Positions 54,866-63,874 of a stretch of 64,000 nucleotides of DNA are shown one piece after another (position 1 is the first letter of the stretch; each line of letters starts with the position of its first letter). Source of the stretch: Paenibacillus sp. JCM 10914. GTDB taxonomy: Bacteria; Bacillota; Bacilli; Paenibacillales; Paenibacillaceae. The position numbers and the translations under genes are program-made. The DNA is taken from positions 1 to 64,000 of the forward strand of contig NZ_BAZR01000027.1 in the NCBI RefSeq assembly GCF_001315105.1, read 5' to 3'. The notes beneath the pieces were generated by a model, which did no database searches, was not told where the DNA came from, and saw only the letters and a list, made by a program, of their open reading frames with translations.

Positions 54866-54964
54866 GGGGATAACCTGGTGGGTAACACATCTCTTTTTCC
54901 ATACTTACCCTGTGCGTCTAAAAGTGAAGCTCTTAAGGCATAACTGAAGGGAGGAAACAGTAGC

Positions 54965-55333
54965 ATGATCACGAAACAAGACAAGAACAAAGCTCGCCTG
55001 AAAAGACACTTGCGTGTTCGTAAGAAAATTCAGGGTACAGCAGAACGCCCACGTCTGAACGTGTTCCGTTCTTCCAAGCACATTTACGCTCAACTGATTG
55101 ATGACGTAGCTGGCGTAACTTTGGCATCGGCTTCCACGCTGGACAAAGAGTTGGTTAGCGACATCACGAACGGCGGCAGCGTTGAATCCGCTCGTAAAGT
55201 CGGCGAACTCGTTGCTAAACGTGCTGCAGACAAAGGTTATAAATCGATCGTATTCGATCGTGGTGGATATTTGTATCATGGACGTATTCAAGCTCTGGCA
55301 GAGGCAGCTCGCGAAGCAGGCCTTGAATTCTAA
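54965..55333 (+). CDS. rplR: 50S ribosomal protein L18
   Basis: A 122-residue 5S rRNA binder with RPRLNVFRSSKHIYAQLIDD and FDRGGYLYHGRIQALAEAAR. Confidence 0.97.
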   Translation: MITKQDKNKARLKRHLRVRKKIQGTAERPRLNVFRSSKHIYAQLIDDVAGVTLASASTLDKELVSDITNGGSVESARKVGELVAKRAADKGYKSIVFDRGGYLYHGRIQALAEAAREAGLEF

Positions 55334-55359
55334 GATATTTTCAAAAGGAGGTAAACGAC

Positions 55360-55856
55360 TTGCGTGTAGATCCTAACACTTTAGAACTGACTGAAAGAGT
55401 AGTAAATATCAACCGCGTGGCTAAGGTAGTAAAAGGCGGACGCGTTTTAGCTTTAGTGCACTGGTAGTTGTCGGTGATGGAAAAGGCTACGTTGGAGCAG
55501 GTATCGGTAAAGCAGGCGAAGTACCAGACGCGATCCGCAAAGGTATTGAAGATGCTAAGAAAAACCTGATTCACGTTCCACTCGTTGGAACGACTATTCC
55601 TCACCTTGTACAAGGTCACTTCGGAGCAGGCAAAGTATTATTGAAGCCAGCATCTGAAGGTACCGGAGTTATCGCTGGCGGTCCGGTTCGTGCAGTACTC
55701 GAACTGGCTGGCGTAGGCGACATTTTGACAAAATCTCTAGGTTCTTCGAACTCCATGAACATGGTCAATGCGACTTTGGAAGGGTTATCCCGCCTGAAGC
55801 GTGCTGAAGATGTTGCCAAGCTTCGCGGCAAATCCGTCGAAGAGCTGTTGGGTTAA
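55360..55856 (+). CDS. rpsE: 30S ribosomal protein S5; one base missing
   Basis: S5 controls decoding fidelity. TTG 55360 after AAAGGAGG starts LRVDPNTLELTERVVNINR. The frame stops at 55465-55467, but restoring one C after 55443 (GACGCGTTTT to GACGCCGTTTT) gives KGGRRFSFSALVVVGDG and continues to 55856, a 165-residue protein of normal length. As for rpoC and rplE, an essential gene broken by one base points to a sequence error. Confidence 0.94.
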
Positions 55857-55868
55857 GGAGGGAATCTC

Positions 55869-56054
55869 ATGGCTAAACTTGAAATCACCCTCGTACGCAG
55901 CGTGATTGGTCGTCCAGAGGATCAGCGTGCAACCGTGAAAACACTCGGACTTCGTAAAATCAACCATTCCGTGGTACAAAGCGACAACGCTGCAATTCGC
56001 GGAATGATCAAGAAAGTAAATCACCTGGTTTCTGTTAAAGAAATCGAAGGTTAA
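55869..56054 (+). CDS. rpmD: 50S ribosomal protein L30
   Basis: A 61-residue L30 (LEITLVRSVIGRPEDQR, LGLRKINHSVVQSD). Confidence 0.97.
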   Translation: MAKLEITLVRSVIGRPEDQRATVKTLGLRKINHSVVQSDNAAIRGMIKKVNHLVSVKEIEG

Positions 56055-56100
56055 TCCCGGGCCATTTATTCCCGGACATATTAAGGAGGTGCAACGAACG

Positions 56101-56541
56101 ATGAAGTTACATGAGCTGAGCCCAGCACCTGGATCCCGCAAAGAGCGCAAGCGCGTTGGACGCGGTACAAGTAGCGGTACGGGTAAAACTTCGGGTCGCG
56201 GTCACAAAGGACAAAACTCTCGTTCCGGCGGTGGTGTACGTCCAGGTTTCGAAGGTGGACAGAACCCATTGTATCGTCGTCTTCCGAAGCGCGGTTTCGT
56301 AAACCCAACTCGGAAAGAGTACGCGATTGTGAACATCGAAGAACTTAACAGCTTTGCAGCAGGTACTGAAGTGACTCCAGAAGTTTTGGTTGAGAGCGGT
56401 ATTGTCAACAATACGAAAAGCGGAATCAAAATTCTTGGCAACGGTGAGGTTACCGTTTCTTTGACTGTAAAAGCTAATAAGTTTTCTCAATCTGCGGTAG
56501 AGAAGATCGAGGCTGCCGGCGGTAAAACCGAGGTGATCTAA
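56101..56541 (+). CDS. rplO: 50S ribosomal protein L15
   Basis: A 146-residue L15 with the glycine-rich GRGTSSGTGKTSGRGHKGQ. ATG 56101 begins MKLHELSPAPGS; ATG at 56089 lacks a proper spacing to AAGGAGG. Its stop overlaps secY by one base (TAATG). Confidence 0.97.
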   Translation: MKLHELSPAPGSRKERKRVGRGTSSGTGKTSGRGHKGQNSRSGGGVRPGFEGGQNPLYRRLPKRGFVNPTRKEYAIVNIEELNSFAAGTEVTPEVLVESGIVNNTKSGIKILGNGEVTVSLTVKANKFSQSAVEKIEAAGGKTEVI

Positions 56542-57839
56542 TGTTTAAGACCCTGAAAAATATATGGCGTGTCGAGGAGCTCCGTACACGGATTGCATTC
56601 ACCTTGTTCGTTTTGATCATTTTCCGTATCGGCTCATTTGTACCGGTTCCCGGTGTCAACAAAGATGTCTTTACACAGACGAATCAGGCAGGTAATGAAT
56701 TGTTTGGTCTCCTTAACACGTTCTCGGGAGGCGCACTATCGCAGTTCTCGATTTTCGCTCTTTCGATATTTCCATATATTACTGCGTCCATTATCGTGCA
56801 GTTGTTATCAATGGACGTCATTCCAAAGTTTTCGGAATGGAACAAACAAGGGGAACACGGGAAAAAGCAGTTGGCTCAAGTTACGCGTTACGGCACGATA
56901 ATCTTGGCTATTATCCAGGCTTTCGCTATGTCCATTGGTTTTAACCGTATGTACGGCATGGATATGGTGCCTGGAGCAACTTCTATTGATTTTATTGTTA
57001 TCGCGATCGTACTTACCGCAGGTACAGCGTTCTTGATGTGGCTCGGTGAGCAGATTACGGAACGTGGAATCGGTAACGGTATTTCGATCATTATCTTTGC
57101 AGGTATCGCGGCTGGTATTCCGATGCACATCCGTACAATGGTGGAATCCAACTTCATCGTGGACGGTCAAACGTTCATGAATATCCTGAAGTTCGTGATC
57201 ATTGTCTTGGTCTTGATTCTGATCATAACGGGCGTTGTCTTCATTCAGCAAGGTATCCGTAAGATTCCGGTTCAATACGCGAAGCGTGTTGTCGGTAACA
57301 AAATGTACGGCGGACAGAACACACACATTCCACTGAAGATTAACGGAGCAGGCGTTATTCCGGTCATCTTTGCAATGTCGCTTCTCCAGTTCCCGGTTAT
57401 TCTGGCGAGCTTCTGGGCACATCTGCCTTGGGCACAATGGATTGACCGAAACCTGGCCTACGATAGCCCGCTTGGAATGGTCCTGTATGTTCTGATGATC
57501 ATTGGTTTCACATTCTTCTACACCTTTGTGCAGATGAATCCAAACCAAATGGCTGATAACATGAAGAAGAACGGCGGCTATGTACCAGGTATTCGTCCTG
57601 GTAAAGCTACTGAGAAGTATCTGACTCGGGTTATGACTCGTCTGACCATGACAGGAGCATTGTTCCTGGCTGCGATCTCTGTGCTTCCGGTGTTCTTAGG
57701 AGCACTAGCAGGTCTTCCGCGTACGGTTCAAATTGGTGGTACATCCCTCTTGATCGTTGTCGGTGTTGCACTGGATACGATGAAGCAGATCGAAAGCCAA
57801 TTGATCAAACGTCATTACAAAGGTTTCATCAATAAATAG
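56541..57839 (+). CDS. secY: Preprotein translocase subunit SecY
   Basis: A 432-residue, ten-span channel protein of the Sec translocon. TM1 begins FTLFVLIIFRIGSFVPVPGV, and the cytoplasmic loop RKIPVQYAKRVVG that contacts SecA/ribosome is intact. Located in the spc cluster between L15 and adenylate kinase. Confidence 0.97.
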   Translation: MFKTLKNIWRVEELRTRIAFTLFVLIIFRIGSFVPVPGVNKDVFTQTNQAGNELFGLLNTFSGGALSQFSIFALSIFPYITASIIVQLLSMDVIPKFSEWNKQGEHGKKQLAQVTRYGTIILAIIQAFAMSIGFNRMYGMDMVPGATSIDFIVIAIVLTAGTAFLMWLGEQITERGIGNGISIIIFAGIAAGIPMHIRTMVESNFIVDGQTFMNILKFVIIVLVLILIITGVVFIQQGIRKIPVQYAKRVVGNKMYGGQNTHIPLKINGAGVIPVIFAMSLLQFPVILASFWAHLPWAQWIDRNLAYDSPLGMVLYVLMIIGFTFFYTFVQMNPNQMADNMKKNGGYVPGIRPGKATEKYLTRVMTRLTMTGALFLAAISVLPVFLGALAGLPRTVQIGGTSLLIVVGVALDTMKQIESQLIKRHYKGFINK

Positions 57840-57928
57840 GCGATAGGTTCCGGCGAGTGGTCTATATTGCTTCCCGGCGCCTATTGTGTTGTTCTTGCTA
57901 CTAGAGCAAGGGGAGGGAGTGATGTAAG

Positions 57929-58573
57929 GTGAACATCTTATTCATGGGTCCTCCTGGGGCAGGAAAAGGAACACAAGCAGAGAACATTGTCAATGCATTC
58001 GGCATTCCTCATATCTCAACAGGCGATGCATTTCGCCTCGCGATCAAACAAGGAACTCCTATCGGGATTAAAGCTAAAGAATACATGGACCAAGGTCTGC
58101 TGGTACCAGATGACGTAACGATCGGTATTGTGGAAGAGCGTCTGCAGCAGTCCGATTGCGAAAAAGGTTTCTTATTGGACGGTTTTCCAAGAACCCTTTC
58201 GCAAGCGGAAGCGCTGGACAACATCCTCGGCCGTATGAATACGGGTCTGCATCACGTCATCAACCTGAAAGTGGATCGGGATAAGCTTCTGGCTCGCCTT
58301 ACAGGTCGCCGGATTTGCAAAAACTGCGGGTCGACTTATCATGTGATCTTTAATCCTCCAAAACAGGAAGGCATTTGTGATAAATGCGGCGGCGAACTGT
58401 ATCAACGCTCCGATGATAATGAAGAGAGCGTCGGCATTCGCCTAGACGAATATATCAACAAAACAGCACCACTCCTCACGTTTTATGAGAACAAAGGTCT
58501 TTTGCGTCAAATCGATGGTGATCAGGAAATTGACGTGGTTTCTGAACAAATTACGTCAATACTGCGAGGTTAA
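57929..58573 (+). CDS. adk: Adenylate kinase
   Basis: A 214-residue enzyme interconverting ATP, ADP and AMP. P-loop GPPGAGKGTQ at residues 7-16 and a zinc-binding LID with CKNC ... CDKC, typical of Gram-positive forms. GTG start. Confidence 0.97.
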   Translation: MNILFMGPPGAGKGTQAENIVNAFGIPHISTGDAFRLAIKQGTPIGIKAKEYMDQGLLVPDDVTIGIVEERLQQSDCEKGFLLDGFPRTLSQAEALDNILGRMNTGLHHVINLKVDRDKLLARLTGRRICKNCGSTYHVIFNPPKQEGICDKCGGELYQRSDDNEESVGIRLDEYINKTAPLLTFYENKGLLRQIDGDQEIDVVSEQITSILRG

Positions 58574-58578
58574 GCCTA

Positions 58579-59331
58579 ATGATCATTTGTAAATCCGAAA
58601 CGGAACTGAGCTTGATGAGAGAGGCGGGAAGAATTGTGGCAGAATGCCATAAGCTTCTCGCAGCCTACGTTCAACCGGGCATTACGACTGGAGAACTCGA
58701 TGCTATGGCCGATAAGTTCATTCGCAGCCAAGGCGCAGTGGCATCTTTCAAAGGCTACAACGGATTTCCTTCCAGCATTTGCGCATCAGTCAACGAAGAA
58801 TTGGTGCATGGATTTCCAGGCAAACGCAAATTAATCGAAGGCGATATCGTTACGTTTGATATTGGCGCCCAGTATGAAGGGTACCACGGGGATTCGGCTT
58901 GGACCTACGCCGTAGGAGAAATATCCGAAGATGCCCAGCGCTTGCTGGATGTAACCGAGGGCTCGCTCTATGCTGGACTTGAGTTAATCAAACCAGATAT
59001 TCGCTTGTTTACAATCTCTCATGCCATACAGCGTCATATTGAGGATGCAGGCTTCTCTGTCGTCCGGGAGTACGTTGGTCATGGTGTGGGTACTGAGCTG
59101 CATGAAGATCCGCAAATTCCGAACTATGGCATACCTGACCGCGGACCGAGACTCAAACCGGGCATGGTGCTCGCGATTGAGCCAATGGTGAACGCAGGTA
59201 AACGGCATGTCAAGACGCTGGAAGACAATTGGACGGTTGTGACGGTAGACGGCTCGTTATGTGCCCATTTTGAGCACACTGTAGCGGTTACGCCGGAAGG
59301 CATGGAAATCTTGACGAAGCTCCCGGAATAG
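58579..59331 (+). CDS. map: Methionine aminopeptidase, type I
   Basis: A 250-residue enzyme removing N-terminal methionine. Metal ligands Asp in VTFDIGAQYEGYHGDSAWT, His in YVGHGVGTELHEDP and Glu in VLAIEPM and AHFEHTVAV are present. Five bases after adk. Confidence 0.97.
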   Translation: MIICKSETELSLMREAGRIVAECHKLLAAYVQPGITTGELDAMADKFIRSQGAVASFKGYNGFPSSICASVNEELVHGFPGKRKLIEGDIVTFDIGAQYEGYHGDSAWTYAVGEISEDAQRLLDVTEGSLYAGLELIKPDIRLFTISHAIQRHIEDAGFSVVREYVGHGVGTELHEDPQIPNYGIPDRGPRLKPGMVLAIEPMVNAGKRHVKTLEDNWTVVTVDGSLCAHFEHTVAVTPEGMEILTKLPE

Positions 59332-59340
59332 GTGATAAAC

Positions 59341-59646
59341 TTGAATAAAGAGATCGCATTTCAGGTAGGCCAGATTGTTAAGATACTGAAAGGCAGAGAT
59401 GCCGGACAGTATGCCGTTGTCGTATCAATTGAAGATAGCCGGTTCGTACGGATCGCGGATGGGGACAAACGCAAGTTTGACGGAGCTAAGAAGAAGAACG
59501 TTCTTCATCTGGAGCCTCAATCCATGATCAGCAGTGAAGTGGTAAACAGTTTGCAAGAAAGCGGTCGGGTAACCAACGGCAAGCTGCGGTTCGCAGTAAG
59601 TCGGATTGTTCCCGATAAATCCAAGGCAGATCAGAAAGGAGACTAA
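59341..59646 (+). CDS. KOW-domain RNA-binding protein (YbzG-like)
   Basis: A small protein of about 101 residues with an N-terminal KOW motif (FQVGQIVKILKGRDAGQYAVVV), like the gene found between map and infA in Bacillus. TTG 59341 is preferred because AGGTGAT lies five bases upstream; GTG 59332 is inside that site. Exact role unknown, presumably ribosome associated. Confidence 0.88.
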   Translation: MNKEIAFQVGQIVKILKGRDAGQYAVVVSIEDSRFVRIADGDKRKFDGAKKKNVLHLEPQSMISSEVVNSLQESGRVTNGKLRFAVSRIVPDKSKADQKGD

Positions 59647-59648
59647 CT

Positions 59649-59864
59649 GTGGCTAAAGAAGATGTCATTGAAGTCGAAGGTACGGTCATAGAGCCGTTGC
59701 CGAATGCTACCTTTAAAGTCGAGCTGGAGAATGGTCATCAAATTCTCGCTCATGTTTCCGGAAAGTTGCGGATGCACTTTATCCGTATCCTTACAGGAGA
59801 TAAAGTGGTTGTTCAACTCTCGCCGTATGATTTAACCAAAGGTCGTATCACGTACCGTAAATAG
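59649..59864 (+). CDS. infA: Translation initiation factor IF-1
   Basis: A 71-residue OB-fold factor occupying the A site during initiation: MAKEDVIEVEGTVIEPLPNA, SGKLRMHFIRILTGDKV. GTG start two bases after the previous stop. Confidence 0.97.
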   Translation: MAKEDVIEVEGTVIEPLPNATFKVELENGHQILAHVSGKLRMHFIRILTGDKVVVQLSPYDLTKGRITYRK

Positions 59865-59872
59865 ATTTAGGG

Positions 59873-59977
59873 TTCCCCCGGGGAATCAAGGAAAGCTGCG
59901 AAGCGGTTTTACTGACGTAAAACTCAGCAGCGGTTATAAACTACTTTAGTTTCGAAGCTGGTTTTACAATGTAAAAC
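59873..59977 (+). repeat. Tandem hairpins between infA and rpmJ
   Basis: Three dyads in 105 bases: TTCCCC-C-GGGGAA (59873-59885), GTTTTAC-TGAC-GTAAAAC (59906-59923) and GTTTTAC-AAT-GTAAAAC (59961-59977). The last two sit in near-identical contexts (CGAAGC ... GGTTTTAC ... GTAAAACT), as if duplicated. Unknown function. Confidence 0.65.
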
Positions 59978-59995
59978 TACGAGGAGGTAATTAGC

Positions 59996-60109
59996 ATGAA
60001 GGTAAGACCTTCTGTAAAGCCTATTTGCGAGAAATGCAAAGTCATTCGCCGCAAAGGGAACGTAATGGTTATCTGTGAAAATCCGAAACACAAACAAAAA
60101 CAAGGTTAA
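59996..60109 (+). CDS. rpmJ: 50S ribosomal protein L36
   Basis: A 37-residue L36 with the zinc ligands of the CEKC ... CENPKH arrangement, so the zinc-binding form. GAGGAGG lies eight bases before the ATG. Confidence 0.97.
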   Translation: MKVRPSVKPICEKCKVIRRKGNVMVICENPKHKQKQG

Positions 60110-60129
60110 AGAAGGGGGTGTAGCGTAAA

Positions 60130-60498
60130 ATGGCTCGTATAGCTGGTGTGGATTTACCACGTGACAAACGCGTTGAGATCGCCTTGACTTACATTTTCGG
60201 AATCGGTAAAACGACTTCCCAGAAAGTATTGAAAGAAACTGGCATCAACTCGGACACTCGTGTTCGTGATTTGACAGAAGATGAAGTCAGCAAATTGCGC
60301 GAAACGATCGATGGTATGGTTAAGGTTGAAGGTGACCTGCGTCGTGAAATTTCCTTGAATATTAAACGTCTTACGGAGATTGGCTGCTACCGCGGTATTC
60401 GTCACCGTCGTGGATTGCCGGTTCGTGGACAACGTACAAAAACCAATGCTCGTACACGCAAAGGTCCTCGTCGTACCGTAGCGAACAAGAAGAAATAA
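60130..60498 (+). CDS. rpsM: 30S ribosomal protein S13
   Basis: A 122-residue head protein contacting L5 and P-site tRNA: MARIAGVDLPRDKRVEIAL, RHRRGLPVRGQRTKTNAR. Confidence 0.97.
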   Translation: MARIAGVDLPRDKRVEIALTYIFGIGKTTSQKVLKETGINSDTRVRDLTEDEVSKLRETIDGMVKVEGDLRREISLNIKRLTEIGCYRGIRHRRGLPVRGQRTKTNARTRKGPRRTVANKKK

Positions 60499-60517
60499 GA
60501 AAGGGGGATAAAAGACA

Positions 60518-60913
60518 ATGGCTAAACCAAAAAAAGTCGTACGTACTAAACGTCGTGACCGCAAAAATATTGAAAGTGGCGTAGCTCATATCCGCTCCAC
60601 ATTCAACAATACCATCGTAACGATTACGGATCCTCACGGAAACGCGATTTCTTGGGCAAGCTCCGGCGGCCTTGGATTCAAAGGCTCCCGTAAGTCGACC
60701 CCGTTCGCTGCGCAAATGGCTGCTGAAACAGCTGCCAAAGCGGCTATGGAGCATGGTATGAAAGCGGTGGAAGTCATGGTTAAAGGTCCTGGTGCTGGTC
60801 GTGAAGCAGCTATTCGTTCCCTGCAAGCTGCAGGTCTCGAAGTAAACCTGATCAAAGACGTTACACCAATTCCACATAACGGATGCCGCCCACCAAAACG
60901 TCGTCGCGTATAA
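60518..60913 (+). CDS. rpsK: 30S ribosomal protein S11
   Basis: A 131-residue platform protein with STFNNTIVTITDPHGNAISWAS and the C-terminal IPHNGCRPPKRRRV. Confidence 0.97.
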   Translation: MAKPKKVVRTKRRDRKNIESGVAHIRSTFNNTIVTITDPHGNAISWASSGGLGFKGSRKSTPFAAQMAAETAAKAAMEHGMKAVEVMVKGPGAGREAAIRSLQAAGLEVNLIKDVTPIPHNGCRPPKRRRV

Positions 60914-61047
60914 TGAAGTCATCCTGTTAATGTGGTATAAATCCGTTGCAATCTGCTAATAATGGTTGTTTAGGCATACTACTACATGGATTACTGGATA
61001 AGATGACAGTTTCATATAGGAGCGACGTTTGAAGGAGGGGTACTTGC

Positions 61048-61992
61048 GTGATTGAAATCGAAAAGCCGAAAATTGAGACCGTTGATGTCAATGAAGAAGG
61101 AACCTATGGGAAATTCGTAGTTGAGCCTCTGGAGAGAGGATATGGCACGACGCTGGGGAACTCGCTTCGCCGCATCCTGCTGTCCTCACTCCCGGGTGCT
61201 GCAGTTACATCGGTTCAAATCGATGGTGTACTGCATGAATTCTCCACGATTCCGGGTGTCATGGAAGACGTGACCGAAGTCATCCTGAACCTAAAAGCTT
61301 TGTCTCTGAAAATTCATTCCGATGAAGAGAAAGTGTTCGAGATTGATGCGGAAGGTGAAGGGGTTGTTACTGCTGGTGACATCCGTGCCGATAGTGATGT
61401 GGAGATTCTGAATCCAGATCTTCATATTGCAACGCTCGGCCCTGGAGCTAGACTTCATATGCGTATTTTTGCGAGTCGCGGTCGTGGCTATGTCCAGGCG
61501 GATCGGAACAAACGCGATGACCAGCCTATCGGCGTCATTCCCGTCGATTCGATCTATACTCCCATTAGCCGTGTGAACTACGGCGTGGAAAATACGCGTG
61601 TTGGTCAAGTAACTAACTACGATAAGCTGACGCTTGAAATCTGGACAGATGGCAGCATCCGTCCGGAAGAAGCGGTTAGCCTCGGCGCGAAAATCCTGAC
61701 GGAGCATCTGTTCCTCTTCGTAGGTTTGACCGACGAAGCGAAAGATGCTGAGATCATGGTCGAGAAAGAAGAAGACAAGAAAGAAAAAGTGCTTGAAATG
61801 ACGATCGAAGAGTTGGATCTTTCCGTTCGTTCCTACAACTGCTTGAAACGTGCTGGTATCAATACGGTACAAGAGCTGACAACGAAAACCGAAGAGGATA
61901 TGATGAAGGTCCGGAACCTCGGACGCAAATCCTTGGAGGAAGTTCAAGAGAAGCTCGAAGAGTTGGGTCTGGGACTTCGTACGGAAGAATAG
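61048..61992 (+). CDS. rpoA: DNA-directed RNA polymerase subunit alpha
   Basis: A 314-residue alpha subunit. N-terminal assembly domain (GYGTTLGNSLRRILLSSLPG), linker rich in Glu/Lys at about residues 235-245, and C-terminal domain (LDLSVRSYNCLKRAGINTV) that contacts DNA and activators. GTG start; the 134-base spacer upstream shows no promoter I would call. Confidence 0.97.
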   Translation: MIEIEKPKIETVDVNEEGTYGKFVVEPLERGYGTTLGNSLRRILLSSLPGAAVTSVQIDGVLHEFSTIPGVMEDVTEVILNLKALSLKIHSDEEKVFEIDAEGEGVVTAGDIRADSDVEILNPDLHIATLGPGARLHMRIFASRGRGYVQADRNKRDDQPIGVIPVDSIYTPISRVNYGVENTRVGQVTNYDKLTLEIWTDGSIRPEEAVSLGAKILTEHLFLFVGLTDEAKDAEIMVEKEEDKKEKVLEMTIEELDLSVRSYNCLKRAGINTVQELTTKTEEDMMKVRNLGRKSLEEVQEKLEELGLGLRTEE

Positions 61993-62031
61993 CTTCAAGA
62001 TCGGCTTAGCTTAGCAAAGGAGGGAAAACAC

Positions 62032-62397
62032 ATGGCATACCAAAAGTTGGGCCGCGATTCCAGTGCGCGTAAAGCGTTGTTCCGTGACCTGGTAACCGAC
62101 CTGTTCTTATATGAGCGCATTCAAACGACAGAAGCCAAAGCGAAAGAAGTTCGTTCTATCGCTGAGAAGCTGATCACAAAAGCAAAAAAAGGTGATCTGC
62201 ATGCTCGTCGTCAAGTTGCTGCATTCGTACGTCGCGAGACTGTAGATGGCGAACAAGACGCTATTCAAAAATTGTTCTCCGACATTGCTCCACGCTACTC
62301 CGAGCGTCCAGGCGGATACACTCGTATCCTCAAGCTGGGTCCTCGTCGTGGTGATGCAGCTCCAATGGTTTACTTGGAACTGGTGGATCGCGCGTAA
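62032..62397 (+). CDS. rplQ: 50S ribosomal protein L17
   Basis: A 121-residue L17 (MAYQKLGRDSSARKALFRDL). Last gene of the alpha cluster. Confidence 0.97.
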   Translation: MAYQKLGRDSSARKALFRDLVTDLFLYERIQTTEAKAKEVRSIAEKLITKAKKGDLHARRQVAAFVRRETVDGEQDAIQKLFSDIAPRYSERPGGYTRILKLGPRRGDAAPMVYLELVDRA

Positions 62398-62439
62398 TTT
62401 CGATTCATTCTATTGAAGTGACTGTAGTTATGTATGCCC

Positions 62440-62592
62440 GGCTACACCAAGGATTATTCCTGTAGCCATGAACGGGAAGTGGTGCGAGATTCAGTCGATC
62501 ATTTGCTTCGACTCATCTCGTCTACTCCATGGGCAATGATAACGGGGACCTTCTAGTCATGCGGCTGACTCGAAGGGTTATAGCCTGCCATG
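62440..62592 (+). ncRNA. Candidate structured RNA between rplQ and truA
   Basis: Three successive hairpins: GGCTACA/TGTAGCC (62440-62467), CGAGAT/ATCTCG with inner GTCG/CGAC (62485-62520), and a long compound hairpin 62528-62592 with nested CATGG/CCATG, ATAAC/GTTAT, CCTTC/GAAGG and AGTCA/TGACT stems. A terminator follows. It could be a 3'-UTR element of the alpha operon or an attenuating leader for truA. No known motif recognised. Confidence 0.55.
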
Positions 62593-62600
62593 ACGAAAAG

Positions 62601-62625
62601 GAGCTCCTATGGGGCTCTTTTTTTG
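62601..62625 (+). terminator. Terminator or attenuator before truA
   Basis: GAGCTCC-TAT-GGGGCTC stem followed by eight T, 28 bases before the truA ATG. Confidence 0.8.
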
Positions 62626-62652
62626 ATGAATGAAATCACCCAGGAGGATAGC

Positions 62653-63450
62653 ATGCGTAATCTTCTGATGAAGGTCAGCTACGACGGAACCGATTATAAC
62701 GGCTTTCAGACACAGCCAGGCGGCCACACGATACAGGATTATCTGGAGGAAGCGATTCGTCGTTTATCCGGTGAAGAACTAAAGATTACAGCTTCGGGCC
62801 GGACGGATGCCGGTGTGCATGCCCGGATGCAGATCTTTAATTTCTATACGGCTTCTCCAATACCTTTACAGCGTTGGTGCATGGCTTTAAATACATGGTT
62901 GCCGCCTGATATCGTCGTCTCGGATGTGATGGAGGTACCGATGGAGTTCCATTCCCGCCACGCAGCCAAACGCAAGACCTATCGTTATACGATTAATGCG
63001 AATCAATTTCCTGATTTATTTAATCGGAGATACCAGTTTCATCATCATGGCAAGCTGGATATTCCAGCGATGGAGCAGGGGCTTTCGCATCTAATCGGAA
63101 CGCATGATTACACATCGTTCGCATCTCGCAAATCAACCAAAACTTCACACGTGCGTACGATATTTGAGGCGAGGATGGAGACCGATACCTCGATGTGTCG
63201 CCCCAATCCGAGGGATCAAGGAATCGTGCATACGTACTTAACGGGAAACGGGTTCCTTCAGCATATGGTTCGCATTATTATGGGGACGTTGCTGGAGGTG
63301 GGAGAAGGCAAGCGGCATCCGGATCAGATGAAGATGATACTGGAGGCTAAGAATCGAGCAGCAGCTGGTCCTACAGCGATGAGTACCGGGCTAATGTTAT
63401 GGGATTTGGAATATGATATCGACGGAAATACGCAACCCGATCTTGTCTAA
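62653..63450 (+). CDS. truA: tRNA pseudouridine(38-40) synthase
   Basis: A 265-residue enzyme modifying the tRNA anticodon arm. The catalytic Asp is in TASGRTDAGVHA; RRIYxY-like positions are seen as KTYRYTINA. ATG 62653 follows CAGGAGGAT; the in-frame ATG at 62590 lies before the terminator and is not used. Confidence 0.95.
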   Translation: MRNLLMKVSYDGTDYNGFQTQPGGHTIQDYLEEAIRRLSGEELKITASGRTDAGVHARMQIFNFYTASPIPLQRWCMALNTWLPPDIVVSDVMEVPMEFHSRHAAKRKTYRYTINANQFPDLFNRRYQFHHHGKLDIPAMEQGLSHLIGTHDYTSFASRKSTKTSHVRTIFEARMETDTSMCRPNPRDQGIVHTYLTGNGFLQHMVRIIMGTLLEVGEGKRHPDQMKMILEAKNRAAAGPTAMSTGLMLWDLEYDIDGNTQPDLV

Positions 63451-63489
63451 TACGTAAAAGGTATCAAAATAAGAGGAGGATCAAATCTG

Positions 63490-63807
63490 ATGAATTGTCC
63501 AGTATGTGATAATGTTCGTATGCGTGAAGTAGAGAAAGACGGTGTTCTCATTGATGTATGCCCAAGCTGTAAGGGAGTTTGGCTGGACCGGGGAGAGCTG
63601 GAAAAGCTAATGACCGAGGTAAGGGAAGCACGTCCTGCTTTTAACGAGTGGTACGATCGGCATGAGGATGATCGCCGGAGCGATCGCAGCGACAGATCCT
63701 ATGACAGAGATTCAGATTATGACCGAAGACATCCCGACCATGGCAAAGGCTATCACAAAAAGAAAAAGAAGTCCGTTCTGGATGTGTTTGGTGACTTGTT
63801 CGACTGA
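63490..63807 (+). CDS. Zinc-finger (zf-TFIIB type) protein with a charged tail
   Basis: A 105-residue protein. The first 45 residues form a zf-TFIIB ribbon (MNCPVCDN ... VCPSCKGVWLDRGELEKL) with two CxxC pairs. After it comes a low-complexity stretch of Asp, Arg, Ser and Tyr, then a lysine-rich block and a hydrophobic end (VLDVFGDLFD). Function unknown. AGAGGAGG precedes the ATG. It separates truA from the presumed rplM. Confidence 0.85.
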   Translation: MNCPVCDNVRMREVEKDGVLIDVCPSCKGVWLDRGELEKLMTEVREARPAFNEWYDRHEDDRRSDRSDRSYDRDSDYDRRHPDHGKGYHKKKKKSVLDVFGDLFD

Positions 63808-63840
63808 TAAACCAACCGAAGCAGATAGTCTAAAAAACAC

Positions 63841-63869
63841 TTGCGAAAGTGGGCTCAATCCTGTATTAT
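63841..63869 (+). promoter_or_regulatory. Promoter of the gene beyond the right edge (probably rplM)
   Basis: TTGCGA and TATTAT spaced by 17 bp. Confidence 0.75.
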
Positions 63870-63874
63870 ATAAG

